A program made the position numbers and the translations under genes. 64,000 nucleotides of DNA. Source: Odontesthes bonariensis. Its lineage: Eukaryota > Chordata > Actinopteri > Atheriniformes > Atherinopsidae. The stretch lies in contig NC_134515.1 of NCBI RefSeq assembly GCF_027942865.1, forward strand, positions 28,587,949 to 28,651,948, in the 5' to 3' direction. This document shows, piece after piece, positions 35,984-46,699 of the stretch. Below the pieces are notes generated by a model. It was given only the letters and a program-made list of their open reading frames with translations, did no database searches and had not been told where the DNA came from. The stretch's first letter is position 1; each line of letters opens with the position of its first letter.

Positions 35984-36902
35984 TCTTAAAGCTATAATGT
36001 GTAATATTTCACGTTGTCTATTAACAAATTTGAGTCTTATCATTCACAAGTATTACCTCAATTGTTATTAATTACCTCCATCACAAAAGTGCAGTGTTCT
36101 TATATTCTTTATATTCAGCATGCAAATGTACATAACAGTGTTACACCCCAATGAATGTCTCCATGTCGCTCCGCCATTTTAAAACTACGGGATTTGTAGA
36201 AGGACATGTCATCAGCTTCGCCCTTTCCGTTTCCACATTTCGATACGGGATGGGATTTAGCTAAATGGATTAAGGAGCCAAGAGACACAGAAGGTATAGA
36301 TGGAGATATTATCCATGTGAACTACTACTCCATTTTCATCATAGGAGTTGAGTTGAAGGAGCTGAAATTGACATTGTTACAAAATGTAAGGACATAAAGT
36401 CCATTGACAGGACTGGAGTTGATGTGTGGCTAGTAAAGGATATAATAGAATAAATTAAAACCATTGACGAATGTCTGCAATCAGTACTTTTAAACAGGTA
36501 TAATTCCCCCCCAAAGATTAAACAACATAAGTCATTCCAACATCTGTCCTCCAATTACAGACCAATTTATTTTCTTTACCAGATCACCAAGATTTGAGAA
36601 CAGGTGCTTTTCCAAAGACTACAGTACTGCAGTAGACTCTAGTTTATTGATTGGCAGCCAGTTTAGGTTTAGAGCAAACAGGTCTACTTCAATAGCTGTA
36701 ATGCAACTAGCAGAAGACATAGAAAATGCAACAGATAACAAGGAATATACTGCAGGACTGTTTATTGACTTTTAAAAGAGCATTTGATGGAAAGATTTGG
36801 TAAAGGAGGGACAGCACATTCTTAGATACATAAATGGCTATCTGGATCATAGATATTACATTAACTAAACGATGTGAAATATTACACATTATAGCTTTAA
36901 GA
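35984..36902. mobile_element. Inverted-repeat (MITE-like) element containing a LINE fragment
   Basis: 29-bp perfect inverted ends: 35984-36012 (TCTTAAAGCTATAATGTGTA...) and 36874-36902. Each includes a TTAA near the outer edge. About 240 bp of non-LINE sequence follows the left end; 36248-36875 is LINE reverse-transcriptase sequence on the plus strand that abuts the right end directly. The LINE piece is therefore inside the element. Confidence 0.7.
36248..36875 (+). mobile_element. LINE fragment, left arm of a 628-bp inverted repeat
   Basis: Near-identical reverse complement of 37705-38331; the two share an identical 71-codon ORF (36554-36339 - and 38026-38241 +). It reads in plus orientation as a decayed LINE reverse-transcriptase fingers region with in-frame stops (e.g. 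ELKEL, DRTGVDVWLVKDII, SSNYRPI). Confidence 0.85.
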
Positions 36903-39000
36903 ATAAATATTGAACCAGGACAAAACAAATGTGTCACAAACAATTGTAATCATATCTCACTTTTACTTGATTTTTGAAAAGTTTTACAAATTTACACAGT
37001 GAACAACAAGATCTTAATTTTAAACAACCTCTTAATGCAGTTTGGAAGGAGATTATTTTGTGCTTTGTACAGTGCAGTGCCGTCACCGTGTATATCAAAC
37101 ATACGAAATAATGAATACGTTCAGTCGGTGGGTTCACAAATATCTGATCCACTGACAATTCTTATAGCTTTCTTCTGTTGCCTTTAAACTGGATTAGTGT
37201 TGGTTTTGTGTGTGTTTCCCCAAACCTCCACACTGTAGATCATGTATGGAACTATTAGGGAGCAAAACTGCACGTGTAATGATTTTTTATTTAAAATGTT
37301 TCTTTTGTTTGATATATTGCAATAATTTTGGACATTTTCGTTTTTACTTCTTTTTTTTATATGACATTTATTGACAATTATCACACTCAAAAATCTGGTT
37401 TCATACACTCTCAATTTGTCAACATCATTCATCATCATTTTGACCTTACTTCTTTTTAATTGCCTGATACCAGGTATTGTGAATTTCGTTTTGCCATTAT
37501 TTAGTCATGATTTATTTTTGTCAAACTATTTCTTTAGATCCGTCAATTCCCTTTCCGCTGTTCTCAGAAGGTATTCCAAACTTTTATTACAGCAATGTAG
37601 ATTAGTATCATCAGCAAACAAAATGAACTTTAACATCTTAGGCATGTGGGCCTGGCATGAATCCTTGTGGTGCTCCACAGGTAGCCTTCAGTAAATCAGA
37701 ATCAACATCGTTCAGTTATTGTAATATCTATGATCCAGATAGCCATTTATGTATCTAAGAATGTGCTGTCCCTCCTTTACCAAATCTTTCCATCAAATGC
37801 TCTTTTAAAAGTCAATAAACAGTCCTGCAGTATATTCCTTGTTATCTGTTGCATTTTCTATGTCTTCTGCTAGTTGCATTACAGCTATTGAAGTAGACCT
37901 GTTTGCTCTAAACCTAAACTGGCTGCCAATCAATAAACTAGAGTCTACTGCAGTACTGTAGTCTTTGGAAAAGCACCTGTTCTCAAATCTTGGTGATCTG
38001 GTAAAGAAAATAAATTGGTCTGTAATTGGAGGACAGATGTTGGAATGACTTATGTTGTTTAATCTTTGGGGGGGAATTATACCTGTTTAAAAGTACTGAT
38101 TGCAGACATTCGTCAATGGTTTTAATTTATTCTATTATATCCTTTACTAGCCACACATCAACTCCAGTCCTGTCAATGGACTTTATGTCCTTACATTTTG
38201 TAACAATGTCAATTTCAGCTCCTTCAACTCAACTCCTATGATGAAAATGGAGTAGTAGTTCACATGGATAATATCTCCATCTAAACCTTCTGTGTCTCTT
38301 GGCTCCTTAATCCTTTTAGCTAAATCCCATCCGGCGTTTACGAAGTAATGGTTAGATTCATTAGCAATTTGATGAAGAGTTATGTCATTGTTTTCTTACA
38401 CAGTAATTGGGATAGTTTGCTTTTACACTACTTTTTTATTGGACTGTTAAGCACTCTCCGTGTATTTTAGATGTTATCTCTTTGCTACTCAAAACGTTTG
38501 TGGTGATCCTCCCTTTTATTTAGTCTAATGATATTTGTTAATTTATTCTTATATGCCTTACATTTAGTTTCCGTTTCTTTTCTTCTGTGTTTTAAAAATC
38601 TCCCTATATAGCCCCCCCACACATGCTTTCACTTCCCTTTGTTATACCAATCTGCTTGCTTCCCTGTGAGTTTTTTCTCAGTGGACAGTTTTTATCCATA
38701 AAGCATTATTAATGATGACAAGAAAGCTTCGTAGGCTGTGTTAGGATCATCGTTAACATAAACTTCATTCCAGTTTTGCTTCATTATATCTGTCTTTCTT
38801 TGTTGGTTTTTTTTCTAAGAGATTTGGAAAAACTATAAAAACAGCATGGTGGCCATACTCACAGACACAATTGATGGTTTATGGTTTTGCTCTCCGTTGT
38901 ATTTGTGAGCATGTTGTCTATCAGTGTGGCAGCATTTGATGTTATTCTATTCTTGGTTTTATGATTAAAGGGAATAGGCTGCAGGGAGGTTAATTGTGTG
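36900..39000 (-). mobile_element. L2/Maui-like LINE copy, minus strand
   Basis: Read on the minus strand: from about 38.9 kb downward, pieces of a non-LTR retrotransposon ORF2. 37705-38331 is the first half of the reverse transcriptase. 37694-37500 reads CGAPQGFMP, then KFILFADDTNLHCCNKSLE (the FADD catalytic motif). 37438-37184 has the thumb and C-terminal block (SLIVPYMIYSVEVWGNTHKT), continuing to KAIRIVSGSDICEPTDR near 37150. Multiple stops and frameshifts show it is dead. Confidence 0.8.
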
Positions 39001-39349
39001 TCTGTGTGTGCGAAGGTTAGATCTAATCACTGGAGAGTCATCCACATGAGTTGTCCATATGTCAACGGGAGGCTATAAGAGTCATTCAGAACGGAAATTT
39101 TATCCCTTTTCACAACTGCATTCTACTGCATTGTTAACAAATATCATTTGCATCATTTGCGTGGTGCTTCAGTTGCTTGTTTAAATCAGAATTAAAAGAT
39201 TTTCCGTCTTTTCTACCTGTTGAAGTCTCAGTAGGTGCTTATTTTAGGCTGAAAACTGTTGACAGGTTTTATGTGTTAAACAACCTAATAGATAAAAGCA
39301 GAAATGAACGTTGCTTCTGAAAACCTTTACTGTTGCGACCAGAACACAC

Positions 39350-39630
39350 ACTGGTTGATTGGTGGAACTGATAGCTGGAGGGGTGTCAGTCCACCTCCTT
39401 GTCACGGCTGAGGTGCCCTTGAGCAAGGCACTGACCCCCATGCTCCCCGGGCGCCTTCTGGCTGCTTCATGGCTGCCCACCGCTCCAGGTTGGCATCTGT
39501 CTCTGATTGTGTGACCCTGTGCATGTGTGTCAAACAGGTGCCAACCTGGATGGGTTAAAAGCGGAGGACAAATTTCGTGTGTACATATGTACGCATGACA
39601 ATAAATCTGAAAAAAAAAAAAAAAAAAAAG
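39350..39630 (+). repeat. SINE-like element with A-tail
   Basis: Contains CTTGAGCAAGGCACTGACCC, then CGGAGGACAAATTTCGTGTG, and ends ATGACAATAAATCTG followed by about 19 A. The tail marks plus orientation. This end is common to fish short repeats mobilised by LINEs. No promoter boxes identified with confidence. Confidence 0.7.
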
Positions 39631-39649
39631 GTCTTATGGATTGACTTCT

Positions 39650-40620
39650 GTTGAAGTAAAGCAGCAAGAAGATCTGCCTGACAAGCCCACCATCTTCAGT
39701 GGGCAGTGGAAGACCATCTTACCTGGCATCGAGATGAGGTGGAGAGAAGCAGCTGCAACAACTACGCTGAAGTTGGCAGTAGTATTATTACGAGAAAAAG
39801 TACACGGATGTCCTCTTCATCCGTGTGCTGTAATCCGAGCGTTTCTGTTCTGTGTTGTAACAGCTAGACTCATTTGCTGTGGTGCCGGTGAACTTTTAAA
39901 ATTTCCTCCCCTGAATAAATGTTCTTTGGCTAAAAAGCCTCCCACAAACAGGCTTTATAGCCCCGGGACATTTTCCTGATACTAACATTCGTCTGACCTG
40001 GTGACATTTTTCAAGTTAGGCTTCTGTTGTGGTTCCATAACTCATAATGCATCAGTGCGACTTGGTTATAACACGGTCTGGCTGAATTCTTCATTTTAAT
40101 TAGCTGCAGGGTATCTATTAATTTCTTATAAAGCACATCTACAAAGTAGCTCCAGTGAAAGTTCCCGTTCAACATTCTGAATTAATTAACTGGCTCAGCC
40201 TGTGAAATTGCATTTTTAAAAGACGGTGCCTGTTACACCCCAGCTGCTGCATGAAGCACCCAGCTCCTTCATATTACAACTTCTGTGATCTCACATCCTC
40301 ATCCTCAAACAGCTCAGCTCACTATTTCCTGCCGCAGCTGTCAGCGCACCTTTGTTTGTGAAGAACTCGCTATTGATCTGGGGGGGTAATGATGTGGCTA
40401 AATATTTGGCTGTTCTAAATGGTTAATATGCTGTTCGGTTATATTTATACTCTTTGCCAATTGTACACAGCGCTATTGACTTACAATCTTGCTAGTATAA
40501 CATTAGCTTTGCTCAGAGCTTTGCTAAACTGAGCAGATGAGACAGACATAAACTCCTTTGACGGGCTGTATCTTAAGAGTCATCATATTAACCGGAGCAG
40601 TGAACATAGTTCCCATTTCA
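39650..40620. other. Intergenic spacer
   Basis: AT-rich. The 112-codon ORF at 39641-39979 follows the A-tail and resembles nothing I recognise. Confidence 0.4.
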
Positions 40621-40629
40621 TATTTTACC

Positions 40630-40865
40630 CTTAAATATTGATGGTCCATTTAGCTAATTCAAAGTGAAAGCGTCCCCTCGCCTCGCTGTTGAGGTGTTTT
40701 TGCACTCTGTCCAGATACAGCTCATCTTCCTTGGAGAGACTCCAGCTCTGTATCCAGAGTTGGAACAGCTTGGCCCTCCAGCAGTGCAGGGACGGGGGCG
40801 TTACTCAACTCCTTCAAAGTTGACTGTGCACAGCCCTTTAAGAGCGTGTTGATACAACATATCAC
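40630..40865 (-). pseudogene. Internally deleted fragment of emilin3 last exon
   Basis: On the minus strand 40865-40700 corresponds to the emilin3 coiled-coil segment encoded near 44470-44320: LLEGQAVPTLDTELESLQ versus MLEGHAVPTLEMELESLR. It then jumps to sequence matching the emilin3 stop codon and early 3' UTR (40690-40630 versus about 43545-43480; shared GGTGTCCCCTCG/GCGTCCCCTCG and ATTGATNGTCCAT). About 770 bp of the source exon is missing between the two blocks. Stops interrupt the frame. Confidence 0.75.
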
Positions 40866-40879
40866 CTCCAATAAAATGT

Positions 40880-43480
40880 TGAAACTCAGATATCTCAATT
40901 CCACCAGTAAGTTTGACCTGAAATTTCAATTTCAGCATTATTTTTTTGTAGAGACAACGCCTAATGCTTGACATCAGTAATTCACAACAAATTAGATTAA
41001 ATTTTAGTAAACTAAATACACAAGAAATATGTGTTTGAGGAGGTAAGTAAAAAGTAGTTAACCACTCACAACCAGGTCATTACTGACACTGGATTATTCA
41101 CAATATAATCTGTGTGTAGGCATGTGTGGGTATCAGTGCTTTGAGATAGTTGTTGTCAACACCAGTTATCATGTTTTGCAGCACTCCTAGAACAGGTGTT
41201 CGGATAGGATTTTCTTCTCAAGTGTAATTGTGTTTTGTTTTGTGCAGTTATGGTTACAGACTCTCCACACCTTCCCCCTTTGGTCACAGAGCGGTTCGGA
41301 GAGACAAAACACACAATGAGCTAAGTTAAAGCTGAGGCTCAATTTTCAACATGTGTTATAGTGCTGATGGTTTGTTTCTGCCCAAAAGCTGCCAGTTTTC
41401 TTCTCTCCTGCAATAATGACTTCTGTTGGGGATCCGACTTCCTCCTGGACCGAGCCAACTTCAGTTTTAGCGCGTCACTTTGGCCATAGATGCATCCATA
41501 CACTGGTTTTGCTGATTTTAGTCATTCATTATGCTAAATTCCCAAATATATTTGCAAGCCTTGCATTTTGTGACTTCAGCTTCACACCCAGCTCAAGTTC
41601 CTGCACTGTTTTACATGTTACTGCTTCCTGGAAAATTTGTTAGAGAGATGCCCGGGTCCTTGATTTAAGGTAACCCTCTCCAGGGCTTTCTTGTGTTTGA
41701 GCCAACTGTAATCAACTCTGCCTGTTCTCTGGCTCTCACTGTAATGAGGACAAAAGCTCTTCTTTAACCTTAAGCGTCTGCAGAGGGCATCGTATGGGAT
41801 GATTCACATGTTCATCCGCTGTGGCTCTCTGTTTACTCAGATATCCTTTGTCCTCTGTCTTTGTGCCAGCTTTGCCTTTTGTGATTTTACGTGCGTGCTG
41901 TGGTCAGTGACAGTCTGCGCGTTGTTCAGGGAGTGTAACTCTGATTCAGATCCATGAGCGAGCGGCGAAGACAGTCAGAGGAGACAATTTCACCAGAGCC
42001 CTGTTTGCCCTTTCTGTCGAAGTGTCTTGTTGGAAACAAACAAGATTAATGAGTTGCTGTCTGGGCTTGTGTGAGGGTGAACTTAATGGAGACATTGGAG
42101 GAATGCAGAGAAGAAAACCCAAACAATGACAGAGATATAATGGAATTGGGAAGTGAAGTGGGACTCCTTTGGTAGCAAAGAGAGTATGGGTTTTGATTTA
42201 TGTACATGCACATTTATGTACATGTTTATACTTGAATTGTTAGAGAAACTGTAGGTAAAGGGTGAACAGTTTGCCCTGGAGGCGGGGAGCGGACTGTGTC
42301 TCCTTTCCTCACACTATACTTTCTGGAACCTGCGTCATGATTGAAAGTGTATATTTTTGCGTCTTGAAATTGCTCCGTCACTCAGCTCCTCCTTGGTGTC
42401 CATCTCCTCTGTCTGCCCTCTTTTCCGTCCAGGCATTTCCTCACCCACTATTCTCCCCATGTCTCGGTCTAAAGCATTTCCGCACGGCAGTGGGCTCATT
42501 TCCCACATAGCTGTCATCTTAATGGTTTGTGTCCGATAGGGGGGACAGGAAGTAACAGGAGAGGGTTATTAGCAAGGTCACCTCATATTGTAATGTCCAA
42601 TATGAGCCTTGCTCAGAAAACTGCAACATTTGTAGCCTTGAGAGAGACGATGAAATGTCGGCTGCTGCACTTATTAGGTCGTCTTTCTCAATCACCTTGG
42701 CAATGATATACTTTTGTAATTTTCTCCTGGTAATTGAGGACTGTCCCCGTTGACTTAATTTTTGGGACTGGAGGCTATCATTTCTACTCTGCATGTTTCA
42801 ATTCTCTCCAGTCCACTGAATGTCAAACGTGTTAACACATCTCTACTGCCCTCTTGTGGTTTGTCAACATTTCTGTTTTTTGGAACTGCAGTGAAACGAG
42901 GAGCTTCTGTGCCCACATTGTTGGTGTTGTGTAGTCTGATTCTTTCACCAGAAGAAGCTTCATGATACATTCATTTGTCTTGTCTTGCCTTCTTTTTAAC
43001 AAAGAAATACGTGAACTTTAGAGACACTTGTTTATTAGAAAGTACTGAAACAAACTAGTAATAACGATCCGAACATAGCTTGAAATTCAAACACTTGATG
43101 ATGAATTACAATGTGAGACTAATGCTCAAAATCAGAAGCCATCAAAATATCGGCATACTTCTAATCTAGACATGAGAAAAAAATAATATTAAAAATGTAT
43201 AAAAATTCTTATATGACTGTTCTTACGAGCTTCACAGAAACAGTATAGTATAGTCACACAGTTATTCACCTCTCGCTCAATTTCTGCGGCGCTAAGTAAG
43301 AGTAGTTTCCAGGTAGCACCTTCATGATTCAATGTTGATATTCTGCTATGATTGCACTCACAATTAGCTGCCTTTTTTGTTTTCATTGCATAATATAAGC
43401 TAACTAAAATAATCCCATTTCAGTGCTGGTTTAAAACCTTTGCATGTTGTGGTGGAACCCCACTACACCTGCAAAATATC
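40880..43480. other. emilin3 3' flank, no gene seen
   Basis: No exon recognised. The ORFs at 42262-42510 and 42794-42519 overlap on opposite strands and show no family features. An AATAAA on the minus strand (43036-43031) could be the emilin3 poly(A) signal, about 480 nt after the stop. Confidence 0.45.
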
Positions 43481-43515
43481 AACCCCTTAAACATTGATTG
43501 TCCATATAAACTCAA

Positions 43516-46500
43516 CTAATGCAGAGTGAAGGTGTCCCCTCGTTTCACCTCCGCCTCCATCTCTGAACTCTGTGTTGGCTCTGGTCTTGAGATGCAGTTT
43601 TTTAGTTCCCCTTTCAGCTCAAACAGCTGCTGAGCATGGCTGGAGAGAGTTCCATTGATCTGCAGGAGAAGACCGCTCGATTGTCTCTCCAGCTCCTCCC
43701 TGATTCTCTCCAGGTCCTCTGCCAAATAATTCAGGCCCTTACACTGGTCCTCCACGCTGGCTACACGCCCTCCAACCTCAGTTACCTCTTTTTTGACCAC
43801 CAGAGCCGTGCTCCGGCACCCTCGGACCTCCTCAGCTAGGCGCCTCTTCATCTCTTGCAGCTCACCTTTAAGTCGGGCCATTCTGCGCTCACCTGCACCA
43901 AGCATGGAAGCCTGATGTCCAACCAGCTGGACCACACCCTTTATTTGTTGAGCCAGACGGACCTCTCTCTCATGCCAGGAGCTGTTGGCTTGATCCACCT
44001 GGTGGACCACAGTGACCACAGAGTCCTTGAGGCCCCTCAGGGTGTGGTTGACTGAGTGAACACTGAACCTGAGGACTGTTAGCTCTGCTTCAATGGGAGA
44101 CTTTTCCTCCGCTTGTTGCTGTTGCTCCCTGAGTGTCAGCTTATTCAAGATGTTCTGCACCGTAACATTGAGCCTGGTCAAATGGTCAGTCTGCACGTCC
44201 AGTACCTCCTTTATATTCTGCTCTACTTGCTGGTTTTCACTTGGCCCAGCAGAGTCTCCCTGGGTGGCAGATTTTTGAGGTGAGGAACAAGAAGAGGAGC
44301 AGAGAATCTCAAGGCTGCTGATGTGTTTTTGCACCTTGTCCACATCCAGCTCAAGTTTCCCTCGGAGGGACTCCAGCTCCATCTCCAGAGTCGGAACAGC
44401 ATGACCCTCCAGCATTGCAGGGGTGGTGGCGTTACCCAGCTCCTCTAAAGCTGTCAGTAAACGGCACTCTATTGCTCGCAGCTTACCCTCTATCCTGGAC
44501 TCCAACCCCTGTCCTGTCACAGCATTGTCTAGGAAACCCTTCCTCCTCCCAGACTCATCACTTTTAATCTGTCCAGTCAGGTTGAGCTTGGCCTCTACAT
44601 ATCCGAGGCGGCCCTCCAGCATTCCCTCTATGTGGTCCTTGTGACCACCAAGCTCCACCCTTAGGTGCCCCTGCGACTTGTTGAGGCTTGCCACTGATGT
44701 TTCCAGCTGCTTTACTCTTTCTGCTAGTTCACCCATTCTACCACAGCAGCTCTCTGTGGCCTTTAAACCGTGGATCTGTGCCTGGATTTTTACCAGCTCA
44801 GATCTCAGTTTTGATGTACTGTCTTCCAGAGTGCTTGTCATCTGCCGCTGCTGCTCACGCTGCTCCCTCTGGCACACACGGCGCTCCTCTCCGGCTTTCT
44901 CCTTGCACCGTTCCTCTGCGGTCTCCACGTGCTTCTCCAGCCCACCAAGAATTTCTGTCCTGGCAGCACTTAGTTTGGCATCCATCAAATTCTCCATAGC
45001 TCCCCCAAGATCGCCAGTGGAGTCTGATGCTGCTCCTGCTCCATTCAAAATATTCTTCAGGACTCCATCATGTCCCATCACTGTTGCTTTGAGCTCCTGT
45101 AGCTCTGCTGTCTTGGCTTGCAGCTCTGCCCTGAGCTCCTCTACCCTTCCATTCAGTTGTATGAGGCCTGGAAACACGTGGCTGCCATCTAGACCTTCTG
45201 TGTCAGGGTGTCCCCCAGGAATTTCAACAAACCCTACAGTAGATGGGTTAGAGACTGTAGCTGGAGCGGGAACAGGACCAGGAACAGGGGCGGCAGACAG
45301 CAGAGCTGACAGCATCCTGTTGGCATCCTCTCTTAGCGAGGCTCTTAGGCTATCCTCCAGTCCAGTCACAGTTCCCCTCAGTGTCTCCAGACCCTGGCTT
45401 AGATGACGCACATCCTCCTCAATGCGATATATTTGCTCCTCTGTCTCACTGTTGAGAGTTTGGCCTGAAAAGAGAAAGAAAAGTCAGACAAATTGAAACT
45501 GTTGCTGGTACAGTTTGAATCCAGGTTAAATGTAAAAATATGAACTATTTTTTTTTATCTGTGTGTGAAGAAACTGTGAGTACTATCAGTTTTGATACAT
45601 AAAGAATCCATTTATTATACAGGTTCCCTGAATACACTCACTTATGGTGTCCCCCTCATGGTGGTCTTCACCAGATTGAGGAGCAAGGATTTCCTCTGCC
45701 ATAATTTCTTCTGGTCCTTGGCTGTGCTCGTGTCCATGTTCATGTTCCTGGTTGGTGTCTGTGAGATGTGGCTCCTGGTGCTCTGATACTGGCTCCAGTT
45801 CAGATGGATAAGGCTCAAAAGAGCTGTCTGGATAGGAGGGAGATCTAGGAGGCTCAAAGTGAGGCATTGGGAAGGAGTTAAAGCTGCCAGTGGGAGCCCT
45901 TTCTGGCTGACTCCATGGGCTGGCTTTCACAACGCTGTTAATAGGGGGGCCTTTGAACATCGGACCTTTAAACATGGGTCCTTTGTGCTGTGGTCCCTTA
46001 AAGTGTGGGCCTTTCATTGGTGGACCCTTGAATGGTGGCATCATTCTCATAGGATGCTGGTAAACTGGATGCCCCTCCATGCATTCATAACCAGAATACC
46101 CAGGACAACAACGCCACTCCAGCTCTGTGACTGTTTTATGTGCCACCTTGTAAATTGGCTTGTACAGCAGACGATACCTAAGGGAAACACCCAGTTATTA
46201 GTCGCTGATAAATGTTTGCCCCAAGTATTATGTATTGTGAAGTGATGCGACTTAAAATTCATAAAAGACGAGCTGTTTACTCACAAAAGAGTTGGACATT
46301 TTTGGCCCCAGGAACACTGGTTGTACTCGGCTTTTACATATGGAGCTGCCCCGTCTTGCATAGTGAACGACACTGTCTTTTCTATGACGTAGGCGCAGTG
46401 ATTCCTTTCAGAGTACACATAAAAGATCACAAATGAGAAATCAAATTTACCGCTTCAGATAGAAATGCAAAATGTTGTTGCTTGGTGTAAAATGTAAATT

Positions 46501-46693
46501 GACATTTTATGTGGTGCAGGACATAATAGAGGAACAGCACTTACTTGTGTCTGCTGGTGGGTTTCTCTTGTTCATGGTGTGGACTGTGCCCTGGTTTATA
46601 CTGATGGAACTGGAATGGTCTGTAAAACTTTGTTTCAACAGACAAAAACAAAGTGATGAACACAAAGGGACTTACAGCCATTGCAGAATGCAT
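43516..46693 (-). CDS. emilin3: EMILIN-3 extracellular matrix glycoprotein (emilin3)
   Basis: Exons in transcript order: 46693-46545, 46404-46285, 46177-45642, 45464-43516; 2754 nt, 917 aa, all phases agree. A secreted elastin-microfibril interface protein; family EMI domains mediate oligomerisation. Met1 begins a signal peptide (MHSAMAVSPFVFITLFLS). The EMI domain covers about residues 50-124: HCAYVIEKTVSF, EYNQCSWGQKC, ELEWRCCPGYSGYEC. Next come six KGP pentads (139-168) and a Pro/His/Glu-rich linker. The last exon (residues 269-917) is mostly heptad-rich coiled coil (LEDQCKGLNYLAEDLERIRE). The protein stops at KRGDTFTLH with no collagenous stretch or C1q domain, which separates EMILIN3 from EMILIN1/2. 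It is longer than the human protein. A teleost a/b paralogue is not resolved. Confidence 0.92.
45943..46032 (-). repeat. Coding pentad repeat (xKGPx) in emilin3
   Basis: Six tandem 15-bp units encode FKGPP, MKGPH, FKGPQ, HKGPM, FKGPM, FKGPP, directly after the EMI domain. The underlying DNA repeats as well (CCTTTGAACAT / CCTTTAAACAT units on the plus strand). Confidence 0.9.
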
Positions 46694-46699
46694 CTTTCG

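Noticed and set aside
36339-36554. Identical 71-codon ORFs at 36339-36554 and 38026-38241 as duplicated genes
   Set aside because: They are antisense frames within the LINE inverted repeat; identity reflects the repeat, not a gene.
40664-40904. Separate emilin-like gene
   Set aside because: Only a short deleted piece of the emilin3 exon; no EMI domain, splice sites or long frame.
43516-43560. C1q domain expected for EMILIN1/2
   Set aside because: The frame stops after KRGDTFTLH and no C1q-like sequence was seen downstream, consistent with EMILIN3.
44678-45406. 242-codon plus-strand ORF
   Set aside because: Antisense shadow of the emilin3 coiled-coil exon; Ser/Leu-rich as expected from the reverse strand.
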